DNA from: Clostridium sp. DSM 17811
GTDB lineage: Bacteria; Bacillota; Clostridia; Clostridiales; Clostridiaceae
Length of the DNA: 64,000 bases
Reading direction: 5' to 3'
Assembly (NCBI RefSeq): GCF_018861905.1
Contig: NZ_JAHLDU010000010.1
Coordinates: 1 to 64,000 of the forward strand
Made by a program: the position numbers and the translations under genes. The notes under the pieces are model-generated. The model was not told the DNA's origin. It did not search any database and saw only the letters and a list, made by a program, of their open reading frames with translations. Positions 26,223 to 34,356 of this stretch are shown here, in pieces (within the stretch, counting starts at the first letter, position 1; each line of letters begins with the position of its first letter).

Positions 26223-27523
26223 TAAATTGTTATGAGCTAAATGGTGAATTTAATGAGAATGGTTTGAGTTTTAAAGATTTTAACGAAATGGAAACCTACT
26301 TAAATAACAATCTTTCGGAAATTCATAAAATTCCAGTAGAAGCTATAATACTTATAATTAATGAGTATAGTAAAAAAATTGCGAAAAACAAAGAAATATT
26401 AAGAATGGAAGGCGTTTCATTTTTATGTTTCTATTTGAAGAAGATAAATATTGAAAAACAGTTAAAACTTAACTTAGAAAATATCGAATACTTAAATAAA
26501 TTCGTACAGATAGATGATGAAAAATACATTAAAGCACAACCCAGAGGTATAGTATGTCATTGGATGGCTGGGAATGTGCCTACACTTGGAATTTATTCCG
26601 TTATGCAAAGCATATTATGTAAAAATGCCAATATTCTTCGAGTATCTAAGAAAAGTGTAAGTGTTGTATATAATTTATTAATAATTTTAGCAAATATAAA
26701 TGTTGAATATGAAGGGCAAACATATTCTTCAAATATTTTACTTAAGAATATTGCCCTTATTTATTTTGATAGTTTTGATAGAAATCTTAATTCTTTGATG
26801 TCCTTAAAAGCTGATGTTAGGATAGTTTGGGGAAATAAAACAGCAGTAGATATTATTTGCCTGTTGCCAAAAAAAACTACTTGTAAGGATTTGATTTTTG
26901 GCCCTAAGTATTCATTTGCTGTTTTTGATAAATCAGCAATTGAGAGTAATGATTTAGAAGAATACTTAGAGAATTTGGTTACAGATACAATTGTTTTTGG
27001 TCAAAAGGGATGTTCTTCGCCTCAAGTGTTATTTATAGAGAAAAGTAAATTACATGTAAAAGATGTAGCTCAAATGTTAAGTTTAAAGTTTGAAAAAATA
27101 ACTAAAAGATATACAAATTTAGATTTAGAGGAGGCTATTGTTGCTAAGATAATTAACAAAAGAGGAGAATATTTATTAGGCCTTGATAAGCTAGCTTATA
27201 TAAGTAAGGGGCTTAAATATACAATATTAATTGATAGTGAAATAAAGCTTGAGGAGCCAATTACGGGGCGAACTATATTTATAAAAGAGGTGGAGGATAT
27301 ATTTGATGTATGCCCTTTAATTACTAAAAATATACAAACTATAGGAATAGCTTCTAAGAATAAGGAAAAGGTTTTAGAATTTACGGATAGGGTAACAACA
27401 TTTGGAGTAGATAGAGTTGTGAAAATTGGGTACATGAACTTCTATGATTCTCCTTGGGATGGAAGCTTAATAATGAGTGAATTAGTTAGATGGTGTTCAC
27501 TTAGTATAAAGGGAATGATATAA
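26219..27523 (+). CDS. LuxC-like acyl-CoA/acyl-protein reductase
   Basis: 434-residue NADPH-dependent reductase of the LuxC family, within the aldehyde dehydrogenase superfamily. It reduces an acyl thioester to the aldehyde. Conserved parts are AQPRGIVCHWMAGNVP (nucleotide-binding region, residues about 106-121), VWGNKTAV and DTIVFGQKGCSSPQVLF with the catalytic Cys265. ATG 26219 lies in the ATGA overlap with the luxE-like stop and has GAGGTAGG upstream; the in-frame ATG at 26183 is inside the previous gene. It is the last gene of the operon. No terminator was seen before the regulator gene 145 bases downstream. Confidence 0.88.
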   Translation: MINCYELNGEFNENGLSFKDFNEMETYLNNNLSEIHKIPVEAIILIINEYSKKIAKNKEILRMEGVSFLCFYLKKINIEKQLKLNLENIEYLNKFVQIDDEKYIKAQPRGIVCHWMAGNVPTLGIYSVMQSILCKNANILRVSKKSVSVVYNLLIILANINVEYEGQTYSSNILLKNIALIYFDSFDRNLNSLMSLKADVRIVWGNKTAVDIICLLPKKTTCKDLIFGPKYSFAVFDKSAIESNDLEEYLENLVTDTIVFGQKGCSSPQVLFIEKSKLHVKDVAQMLSLKFEKITKRYTNLDLEEAIVAKIINKRGEYLLGLDKLAYISKGLKYTILIDSEIKLEEPITGRTIFIKEVEDIFDVCPLITKNIQTIGIASKNKEKVLEFTDRVTTFGVDRVVKIGYMNFYDSPWDGSLIMSELVRWCSLSIKGMI

Positions 27524-27667
27524 CAACATTAATTTTAATATGTAAGAAATAATTGTACAATTTATGAAAGCTTAATATAAGCTCACCTTTTCTGATATAA
27601 TAAAATTGAACTATGTAATGTATAATAATGCATGGTTTAATTTATTATAAATTGAGAGGTGTTTTTT

Positions 27668-29467
27668 TTGAAAGTAAAGGATATTATGACGAAAAGTAAT
27701 TTCAAACTAAAAGAAAATAATACTTTTTATGAGGCAGCGCAGTTATTTAATAATAATGAAGTAGAAGTAATACCTATATTAGATAAAAAAGAGACCTTAG
27801 TTGGCGTTATAACGAAAAATGATATAATTAATAATTTTATTAACGGTACAAGCCCTGATACATATGTAAAATACCTTTTAAGGTGTACAACAAATATTAT
27901 AAATGAAGATTCTAAAATATCAGACTGCATTGATAAAGCGGAAGGTTATATGGCAGTTACAAATTCAGATGGTAAATTTGTTGGATATTTCAATGTGAAT
28001 AATATTTATAAGCATCGGTTTGCTAATTCATTAGAAAAAATAAATGATCTTAAGCAAAGATTAAACTGCAATAATGAATGTGGCATTGGAGAGCTCAATT
28101 GCATTGAATTGGATGCAGTTATTGAAGCATCATTTGATGGTATCTATATAACCGATGGTAAGGCTAATACATTAAAGATTAATAAATCTTATGAAAACAT
28201 AACAGGGTTACAAAGAAAAGATATGATTAATAGAAATATGTTTGAACTAGAAAAAGAGGGCTATATATCTAAGTCAGCTACACTTATGGTATTAAAAAAT
28301 AGAAAATCTAATACAATTGAGCAAGAATTTAATACAGGTAAAAAGGTGCTGGTTTCAAGTAGCCCTATATTTAATGATAAAGGTAATATAAGTATGGTAG
28401 TTACAAATGTACGGGATATAACAGAACTATATGAGTTACAAGATGAGTTGGTTAAAAATATGAAATTAACAGAAAAATACCATTCTGAGATAGAAGCTAT
28501 GCGAATTCAATATCTAAATTTAGCTGACATAATTGCTAAGGATACAGTGATGATTGATTTGCTTGAGGTGGCTAAAAGGGTAGCTAGTGTGGATACTACT
28601 GTTTTAATATTAGGTGAAACTGGAGTTGGGAAAGAGGAAATAGCTAAATTTGTATATAAAAATAGTTTGAGAAAGAGTAAAAACTTTATTAAAATTAACT
28701 GTGGAGCAATTCCTAGTAATCTTATAGAATCTGAGCTTTTTGGGTATGTCAAAGGGGCATTTACAGGAGCTAATAAGGAAGGGAAAATGGGACTTTTTGA
28801 AGTGGCAGATGGAGGTACAGTTTTTTTAGATGAAATTGGAGAACTTCCTTTAGATATACAGGTTAAACTACTTAACGTGCTTCAGGAGGGCGAAGTTGAA
28901 AGAGTTGGAGCAGTAAAATCAATAAAGATTGACGTAAGAGTATTAGCTGCTACAAATAGAGATTTAGAAGAAATGACTAAGGATAAGACTTTTAGAGCTG
29001 ATTTATACTATCGTTTAAACGTTGTCCCGCTTGTCGTACCACCACTAAGAGAAAGGAGAGGTGATATTATTCCTTTAGTCCAATACTTCTTATCTAAATT
29101 AAATAAGAAATATAAGTTTAAGAAAACATTTACTATTGAGGCATTGAATACACTTTACAATTACAGTTGGCCTGGCAATGTTCGCGAACTTAAAAATATT
29201 GTAGAGAGGGTTATAGTAATGAGTAGCAGTGATAAAATATTCAAAAACGATCTGTCAATTAAAAATTTTCCTGATTCTATTGAAACAAATATTAATGGTG
29301 ATGATATTTGTAATTTAAAAGAAGCAGTAGAAAAGGTAGAAGCTAAACTTATTAATAATGCTTTTAATAATGCAGGCAATGTTCGAGATGCTGCTAAAAT
29401 GCTTGGCATTAATTCTTCTACTTTTTTTAGAAAGCGTAAAAGATATTTAGAAAAAGATATGTTTTAA
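27668..29467 (+). CDS. CBS-PAS-AAA+ sigma-54-dependent activator
   Basis: About 599 residues. Two N-terminal CBS repeats (residues about 1-115) suggest adenosyl-ligand sensing. A PAS domain (about 145-255) follows, then the AAA+ domain with Walker A GETGVGKE (316-323), GAFTGA sigma-54 contact loop (363-368), VFLDEIGELP and a C-terminal Fis-type helix-turn-helix with AAKMLGINSSTFFRKRKRY. It opens sigma-54 promoters by ATP hydrolysis while bound upstream. The start is probably TTG 27668 after GAGAGGTG; GTG 27659 overlaps that site. It lies directly before the abf operon, whose two upstream palindrome pairs are the likely targets, and downstream of the lux-like operon. Confidence 0.92.
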   Translation: MKVKDIMTKSNFKLKENNTFYEAAQLFNNNEVEVIPILDKKETLVGVITKNDIINNFINGTSPDTYVKYLLRCTTNIINEDSKISDCIDKAEGYMAVTNSDGKFVGYFNVNNIYKHRFANSLEKINDLKQRLNCNNECGIGELNCIELDAVIEASFDGIYITDGKANTLKINKSYENITGLQRKDMINRNMFELEKEGYISKSATLMVLKNRKSNTIEQEFNTGKKVLVSSSPIFNDKGNISMVVTNVRDITELYELQDELVKNMKLTEKYHSEIEAMRIQYLNLADIIAKDTVMIDLLEVAKRVASVDTTVLILGETGVGKEEIAKFVYKNSLRKSKNFIKINCGAIPSNLIESELFGYVKGAFTGANKEGKMGLFEVADGGTVFLDEIGELPLDIQVKLLNVLQEGEVERVGAVKSIKIDVRVLAATNRDLEEMTKDKTFRADLYYRLNVVPLVVPPLRERRGDIIPLVQYFLSKLNKKYKFKKTFTIEALNTLYNYSWPGNVRELKNIVERVIVMSSSDKIFKNDLSIKNFPDSIETNINGDDICNLKEAVEKVEAKLINNAFNNAGNVRDAAKMLGINSSTFFRKRKRYLEKDMF

Positions 29468-29477
29468 AAATGAAACA
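29460..29477. promoter_or_regulatory. Upstream activator palindrome 1 of abfD
   Basis: TGTTTTA-AAAA-TGAAACA, a 7-4-7 dyad with one mismatch, overlaps the end of the activator gene. It lies 247 bases upstream of the abfD -24 element. The same dyad type recurs at 29562, 33971 and 34085. Confidence 0.6.
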
Positions 29478-29561
29478 TGTACCATAAATGCAACAATAAT
29501 AAATATAATGTGCCATGGCATAAACTTTGGGAGCGTTTACAATAATTCCAATTAAAATGTT

Positions 29562-29591
29562 AAGATGTGTTTCGTTTATGAGACACATCTT
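29562..29591. promoter_or_regulatory. Upstream activator palindrome 2 of abfD, also terminator-like
   Basis: Two 13-base arms around TTTA, with the core TGTTTCG-TTTA-TGAGACA at 29568-29585 and one mismatch overall. It is followed by ATTTTTTAT, so the same sequence may also terminate the activator transcript. The spacing from palindrome 1 is 108 bases. Confidence 0.6.
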
Positions 29592-29706
29592 ATTTTTTAT
29601 AAATATAATTATAGGAATAATCATAACAAATAGTTAAAATAGCATATTAAATTATCAAAATGTGCTTAAATCATACTATTAAAAAAAAATCATATAACCA
29701 TAACTT

Positions 29707-29722
29707 TGGCACGGGTATTGCT
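29707..29722 (+). promoter_or_regulatory. Sigma-54 promoter of the abfD operon
   Basis: TGGCACGGGTATTGCT matches the -24/-12 consensus TGGCAC-N5-TTGCW exactly. abfD starts 62 bases downstream. Confidence 0.88.
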
Positions 29723-29784
29723 AAGTATATAAGTGTAAATATATAAAGTTACATAAAATATAATTGTGAAAGGAATGATTTATA

Positions 29785-31239
29785 ATGGGATTAATGACAG
29801 GAGAACAATACGTAGAAAGTCTTAGAAAATTGAATTTGAAAGTTTATATGTTTGGAGAAAAAGTAGATAACGTAGTAGACAACCCAATAATTCGTCCTTC
29901 AATGAACTCAGTAAAAATGACTTATGATTTGGCACAATTGCCTGAATATGAGGATTTGATGACTACTACTTCGAGTATTACAGGAAAAAAGATTAATAGA
30001 TTTTCTACTCTTCATCAAAGTACTGACGACTTAATTAAAAAAGTTAAAATGCAAAGACTGTGTGGACAAAAAACTGCTTCATGTTTCCAAAGATGTGTTG
30101 GAATGGATGCTTTTAACTCTGAATATAGTACTACTTTTGAACTTGATAAAGCTCATGGAACAAAGTATCATGAAAATTTTGTAAAGTTTTTAACATATGT
30201 TCAGGAAAATGATTTAATAGTAGATGGAGCAATGACGGATCCTAAGGGTGATAGAGGTTTATCACCATCAAAACAAGAAGATCCAGATATGTATCTTAGA
30301 GTAGTTGAAAGAAGACCAGATGGTATTGTTGTTCGTGGTGCAAAGGCTCATCAAACTGGTATATGTAATTCACATGAAGTTTTAGTTATGCCAACGCAGG
30401 CTATGAGACCAGAGGATAAGGACTATGCAGTATCATTTTCAGTTCCAACAGATACAAAAGGTATTTTTATGATTCTTGGGCGTCAATCTTGTGATACAAG
30501 GAAAAGTGAAGAAGGTGCAGACATTGATGTTGGAAATTACAATTATGGTGGAGTAGAAGCATTAACCATATTTGACAATGTTTTTGTACCAAATGAGAGA
30601 ATATTCTTAAATGGAGAAACTGAATTTGCAGGTATGCTTGTTGAAAGATTTGCAGGATATCATAGACAAAGCTATGGTGGATGTAAAGTTGGCGTAGGAG
30701 ATGTGCTTATTGGTGCTGCTGCTGTAGCTGCAGAGTATAATGGAACTGCCAAAGTAACACATATCAAAGATAAATTAATAGAAATGACCCACTTAAATGA
30801 GACACTATACGCTTGTGGAATTGCATGTTCTGCAGAAGGTCATAAAACTGAATCAGGTAACTTTATAATAGACTTATTACTTGCCAATGTCTGTAAACAA
30901 AATGTTACAAGATTCCCATATGAAATAGTAAGACTTGCAGAGGATATAGCAGGGGGACTTATGGTAACTATGCCTTCAGACAAAGATTTTAAAGATCCAA
31001 TTGTTGGACCTTATTGTGAAAAATATTTAAAAGGTGTTGCATCAGTTTCAACTGAAAATAGAATGAGAATATTAAGATTAATAGAAAACATGTCGCTTGG
31101 AACTGCTGCAGTTGGTTATAGAACGGAATCAATGCATGGTGCAGGTTCACCACAGGCTCAAAGAATAATGATAGCAAGACAAGGGAATTTACCTCGTAAA
31201 AAAGCCTTAGCAAAAGTTATTGCTAGGATAAAAGAATAA
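29785..31239 (+). CDS. abfD: 4-hydroxybutyryl-CoA dehydratase / vinylacetyl-CoA isomerase
   Basis: Dehydrates 4-hydroxybutyryl-CoA to crotonyl-CoA by a ketyl-radical mechanism, using FAD and a [4Fe-4S] cluster. The 484 residues align without gaps near the active site to the Clostridium aminobutyricum enzyme as I recall it. Cluster ligands Cys100 and Cys104 (TASCFQRCVGMD), His293 and Cys300 (GYHRQSYGGC) correspond to Cys99, Cys103, His292 and Cys299. It is the first gene after a consensus sigma-54 promoter and is followed by a hairpin that may reduce expression of the genes behind it. AAAGGAATG lies upstream of ATG 29785; an in-frame ATG at 29794 is an alternative. Confidence 0.97.
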   Translation: MGLMTGEQYVESLRKLNLKVYMFGEKVDNVVDNPIIRPSMNSVKMTYDLAQLPEYEDLMTTTSSITGKKINRFSTLHQSTDDLIKKVKMQRLCGQKTASCFQRCVGMDAFNSEYSTTFELDKAHGTKYHENFVKFLTYVQENDLIVDGAMTDPKGDRGLSPSKQEDPDMYLRVVERRPDGIVVRGAKAHQTGICNSHEVLVMPTQAMRPEDKDYAVSFSVPTDTKGIFMILGRQSCDTRKSEEGADIDVGNYNYGGVEALTIFDNVFVPNERIFLNGETEFAGMLVERFAGYHRQSYGGCKVGVGDVLIGAAAVAAEYNGTAKVTHIKDKLIEMTHLNETLYACGIACSAEGHKTESGNFIIDLLLANVCKQNVTRFPYEIVRLAEDIAGGLMVTMPSDKDFKDPIVGPYCEKYLKGVASVSTENRMRILRLIENMSLGTAAVGYRTESMHGAGSPQAQRIMIARQGNLPRKKALAKVIARIKE

Positions 31240-31249
31240 ATTTATAAAC

Positions 31250-31280
31250 ATGTGTGGGAGGAACTCTCGCACATATTTTT
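31250..31280 (+). terminator. Terminator/attenuator after abfD
   Basis: ATGTGTGGGAG pairs with CTCTCGCACAT (11 bp, two G-U pairs) around a GAA loop, followed by ATTTTT. Genes of the same operon follow, so it probably sets a high abfD to downstream ratio. Confidence 0.75.
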
Positions 31281-31298
31281 AAAGAATGGAGTGACGCA

Positions 31299-31622
31299 AT
31301 GGTTTCTAAAGACAAAGTGGGCGCTAATGAAGTTATGTATTCAGAGATTGAAAAAATTCTTGAGTTTAATGTTAGACCCAAGTTAGCAGAGCATTATGGA
31401 AATATCGAACTTATTAGTTACAATGATGGGATAGTTGAAGTTAAGCTTATGGGGCAATGCAAAGGATGTCTTTCTGCAAAATATACAGTTGAGGACGTAG
31501 TTGAAGTTGCACTTAAAAAAAATATACCATGTATTAAAAAGGTAATTTTAAGAAATGAGGTAAGTGAAGAGCTATTAAATCAGGCAAGGAAATTTCTAAA
31601 TGAACGCAATAGAGGGAAATAA
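31299..31622 (+). CDS. NifU C-terminal-domain-like Fe-S protein
   Basis: 107-residue protein with the NifU-C/Nfu signature: NVRPKLAEHYGNIELISY then VKLMGQCKGCLSAKYTVEDVVE, whose CxxC pair binds or transfers a [4Fe-4S] cluster. ATG 31299 with GGAG at 31288-31291 is preferred over an earlier in-frame ATG that lies inside the terminator hairpin. It stands between abfD and a Cys-rich small protein. AbfD needs an unusual [4Fe-4S] cluster with one His ligand, so a dedicated cluster carrier for AbfD is a reasonable inference. Its stop overlaps the next ATG (TAATG). Confidence 0.8.
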   Translation: MVSKDKVGANEVMYSEIEKILEFNVRPKLAEHYGNIELISYNDGIVEVKLMGQCKGCLSAKYTVEDVVEVALKKNIPCIKKVILRNEVSEELLNQARKFLNERNRGK

Positions 31623-31915
31623 TGAAAATTGGAATTAAATATTGTGGAGGATGTAATCCAACCTATGAGAGAATAGATGTTGTACTAAGAATAAAGAAAA
31701 AGATTGGTATAAGTCATAATATTGAAACGATAAAACAAGGAATTTTTTACGACATAGTGATTATTTTATGCGGATGTAGTCGTGCTTGTGCGAGTCATAA
31801 GAATATTGAAGTTAAATACGAAAAAATATGTATAACTAGTGGAAACGACGATAGTAAGTTATTGAAGGTTATAGATAAAATAAATGTTTTGTCTAGGGGG
31901 GAGTGGGACATATGA
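31622..31915 (+). CDS. Small Cys-rich protein of the abf operon, unrecognised
   Basis: 97 residues. I do not recognise a named family. The N-terminus MKIGIKYCGGCNPTYER has a CxxC pair and the middle has ILCGCSRACASH, with three more Cys in CxCSxxCA spacing, suggesting metal or Fe-S binding. Its start overlaps the NifU-like stop by one base and its own stop overlaps the CoA-transferase start (ATGA), so it is translated as part of the operon. Conserved coupling on both sides argues for a real gene with a role linked to AbfD or its cluster. Confidence 0.75.
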   Translation: MKIGIKYCGGCNPTYERIDVVLRIKKKIGISHNIETIKQGIFYDIVIILCGCSRACASHKNIEVKYEKICITSGNDDSKLLKVIDKINVLSRGEWDI

Positions 31916-33210
31916 ATTTAGAAAAAATTTACAAATCAAAAATTATTACTGCAAAGCAAGCAGCAGTGAAAATAAAGTCTGGCGACAGGGTAGTAATAGG
32001 CCATGCAGTTGGTGAACCAACTGCAGTTATAGATGCTATGGTAGCAAACTGTAATGATTATGAAAATGTTGAAATCGTTCACATGGTAGCGATGAGTAAA
32101 AGTGAATACGCACAACCAGGTATGGAAAGCCATTTTAGGCATAACTCACTATTTGTAGGCGGAAGTACAAGGGAGGCAGTAAGTTCAGGAAGAGCAGATT
32201 TTACACCTTGCTATTTCAGCGAAGTTCCGAGTCTTTTTAAAGAAGAGTTACCAATAGATGTAGCACTTATTCAAGTAACGTCGCCCGATGAACACGGTTT
32301 TTGTAGTTATGGTGTATCTAATGATTATACAAAGCCAGCAGCAGAATGTGCAAAACTAGTAATTGCAGAAGTAAACAATAAAATGCCAAGAACAATGGGT
32401 GATTGCTTTATACACGTTTCTAATATAGATTACATTGTAGAATTTGATCATCAAGTAATTGAGCTAAATCCTCCTAAAATAGGAGATATCGAGAAAGCTA
32501 TTGGTGAACATTGCGCATCTTTAGTTGAGGATGGATCTACACTTCAACTTGGAATAGGTGCTATACCAGATGCAGTATTGTTATTTTTAAAACAAAAGAA
32601 GAATCTTGGTATTCATTCAGAGATGATTTCAGATGGAGTTGTGGAATTAGTTGAAGCAGGTGTAATTACTGGTAAATCTAAAACTATTCATAGTGGAAAA
32701 ATTATTGTTACATTTTTGATGGGAACTCAAAGACTATATGATTTTGTTAATAATAATCCAATGGTTGAAATGTATCCTGTAGATTATGTAAATGACCCTA
32801 TTGTTATTATGAAAAATACAAAAATGATATCAATAAATTCTTGTGTGCAAGTGGATTTAATGGGTCAAGTAGCTTCAGAAAGTATTGGTTTAAAACAGAT
32901 AAGTGGTGTTGGCGGTCAGGTGGATTTTGTACGAGGTTCAAATATGTGTCCCGATGGTAAATCTATTATGGCTATGTCATCTACAGCAGCTAGAGGGAAA
33001 ATCTCTAAAATTGTACCATTCTTAGACGAGGGGTCAGCAGTTACCACTGGTAGGAATGATGTGAATTATATAGTAACAGAATATGGAATAGCAAAGCTTA
33101 AGGGCAAGAATCTAAAAAATAGAGGTAGAGCATTAATCAATATTTCTCATCCAAACTTTAGACCTTCACTCATTAAAGAATGGGAAAAAAGATTCAATGC
33201 TAAATTCTAA
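31912..33210 (+). CDS. abfT: 4-hydroxybutyrate CoA-transferase
   Basis: Moves CoA from acetyl-CoA (or butyryl-CoA) to 4-hydroxybutyrate, giving the AbfD substrate. The 432 residues have the family I/cat2 pattern: IVHMVAMS, FTPCYFSEVP, QLGIGAIPDAVL, HSEMISDGVVEL with the likely catalytic Glu237 (Glu238 in the C. aminobutyricum enzyme), and GVGGQVDFVRG near the C-terminus. ATG 31912 overlaps the previous stop and follows a G-rich ribosome site; an ATG at 31903 is in frame but lacks spacing. A close paralogue is encoded at 41102. Confidence 0.92.
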   Translation: MNLEKIYKSKIITAKQAAVKIKSGDRVVIGHAVGEPTAVIDAMVANCNDYENVEIVHMVAMSKSEYAQPGMESHFRHNSLFVGGSTREAVSSGRADFTPCYFSEVPSLFKEELPIDVALIQVTSPDEHGFCSYGVSNDYTKPAAECAKLVIAEVNNKMPRTMGDCFIHVSNIDYIVEFDHQVIELNPPKIGDIEKAIGEHCASLVEDGSTLQLGIGAIPDAVLLFLKQKKNLGIHSEMISDGVVELVEAGVITGKSKTIHSGKIIVTFLMGTQRLYDFVNNNPMVEMYPVDYVNDPIVIMKNTKMISINSCVQVDLMGQVASESIGLKQISGVGGQVDFVRGSNMCPDGKSIMAMSSTAARGKISKIVPFLDEGSAVTTGRNDVNYIVTEYGIAKLKGKNLKNRGRALINISHPNFRPSLIKEWEKRFNAKF

Positions 33211-33309
33211 AGTATACAATGAAATAATAAAGATAAGCTAATAAATTAAGTTCAACTTGAAAATAAGTTTTAAATTAAATTTTAAATCGAATTTAGGGGG
33301 GGAAATAAT

Positions 33310-33753
33310 ATAAGTTTAAAAAGAGAAGATGGTAAAGGTGGACCTATTGTAGGCGGAACTTTATGGCCACATATTCAATGGGGATTTTCACAATCAGCAT
33401 TTGGAGAACTCTGGAGTAAATGGACGTTCTGGTCAATAGGTTTTCCGCCGGCTATTATGTTTATAAAAGCTCTTCCAATGGTTTTTTCAGCCTATATCAT
33501 ACTATTTGGTGAGATGATTCAGGCACAAGCATTTCTAGAAGATGCAGCACCATCAAGGCCAGATGAATTAATAGATTATAACCCTAATAGATCTCACATG
33601 ATATTTGGATTACGTAATATGATAATGTCAATAACCGGACCTGATTTAACAATGTGTGGGCCGCTTTGGGCAGCAATGCAAGTTGTTGTATGTGATAGAT
33701 ATAAACATGGTAGAAAATCAATGGATTCAATAAATGGACACATATATATTTGA
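33310..33753 (+). pseudogene. Truncated multi-pass membrane protein (transporter-like), ATA start position
   Basis: An open frame runs from 33286 to a stop at 33751-33753. A strong AGGGGGGG (33295-33302) sits seven bases before an ATA codon, and the translated sequence from there looks genuine: SLKREDGKGGPIVGGTLW, then hydrophobic helices, SRPDELIDYNPNRSHMIFGL and MCGPLWAAMQVVVCDRYKHG. The first ATG is only at 33457. I do not recognise the family, but it resembles an internal part of a membrane permease that stops abruptly after MDSING. Missing start and early stop suggest a decayed gene, perhaps once the substrate transporter of the abf operon. Confidence 0.6.
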
Positions 33754-33837
33754 AGATAAATCGCAATTATCGGAATAAAAGTATATTATAAACAAATTAA
33801 TGAATGGATAACTTTAAATTAGTGCAATTTACACCTG

Positions 33838-33876
33838 AAAAAATGACCAATGCACAAGCATGAGTCATTTTTTTAA
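33838..33876 (+). terminator. Rho-independent terminator of the abfD operon
   Basis: AAAAAATGAC (outer) and ATGC (inner) pair with GCAT and GTCATTTTTT, ending in a T7 run. It closes the abfD-abfT transcription unit after the membrane-protein remnant. Confidence 0.8.
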
Positions 33877-33970
33877 TTTTAATTTAACAGACTTTAATTA
33901 AAATATAATAATGATATTATGAATATTTAAATTAATGACGTTATTCATACACCATAAAAAGTATTTTTAA

Positions 33971-33998
33971 GAACATGTTTCAAAAATGAAACACGTTC
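33971..33998. promoter_or_regulatory. Upstream activator palindrome 1 of 4hbD
   Basis: Twelve-base arms around AAAA, with only one mismatch. The core TGTTTCA-AAAA-TGAAACA is at 33976-33993 and is the best dyad of the four. The following 30 bases (ATGCAACAACAATAAATATA) are almost the same as those after the abfD palindrome 1. Confidence 0.7.
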
Positions 33999-34084
33999 CA
34001 GATATGCAACAACAATAAATATAGGGTGTAACACTTATATAGTGCAAGGGTTTAAGTGATTCGCTAATTTAAATTGTCAAGATT

Positions 34085-34102
34085 TGTTTCTTTTATGACA
34101 CA
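34085..34102. promoter_or_regulatory. Upstream activator palindrome 2 of 4hbD
   Basis: TGTTTCT-TTTA-TGACACA, a weaker 7-4-7 dyad. It lies 109 bases after the first palindrome and 135 bases before the -24 element, matching 108 and 139 at abfD. Confidence 0.5.
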
Positions 34103-34219
34103 TATATTATTTTTTTTGTGAAATTTACATGCATATAATATTCAGAATATTTAATTAAAAGAAACGTAAAAAGTGCTAACGAGTCAATAATTTCAGAAAA
34201 TATTATTTTATTTTAACTT

Positions 34220-34235
34220 TGGCATAAGTATTGCT
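34220..34235 (+). promoter_or_regulatory. Sigma-54 promoter of the 4hbD operon
   Basis: TGGCATAAGTATTGCT fits TGGCAY-N5-TTGCW. The flanks TAACTT before and ACATATGTAAGT after it resemble those of the abfD promoter, so the two regions share ancestry. Confidence 0.85.
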
Positions 34236-34261
34236 ACATATGTAAGTATATTTCTGAAAAT

Positions 34262-34318
34262 GTAACTTTGTTAGATGAAGGTTCAACAATTACTACTGGC
34301 AGAAATGATAAGAATTTC
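34262..34318 (+). pseudogene. Remnant of a CoA-transferase gene in the 4hbD leader
   Basis: The bases translate to VTLLDEGSTITTGRNDKNF. This matches the C-terminal CoA-transferase block FLDEGSAVTTGRNDVNY of the gene at 31912, yet the DNA differs at many third positions. No other coding sequence surrounds it. It looks like a scrap of another, diverged cat gene left between the sigma-54 promoter and 4hbD. Confidence 0.7.
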
Positions 34319-34356
34319 AATCAGAACAAATATGAAGAAAAGAAAGGTAGGATGTT

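Noticed and set aside
23622-27523. Non-ribosomal peptide synthetase or siderophore cluster as explanation for ACP plus adenylating enzyme
   Set aside because: No condensation or thioesterase domain is present, and the two following genes are LuxE- and LuxC-like, which fits acid reduction better.
27540-27667. Terminator between the luxC-like gene and the activator gene
   Set aside because: No stem with a T-run was found, so read-through into the regulator cannot be excluded and no terminator is reported.
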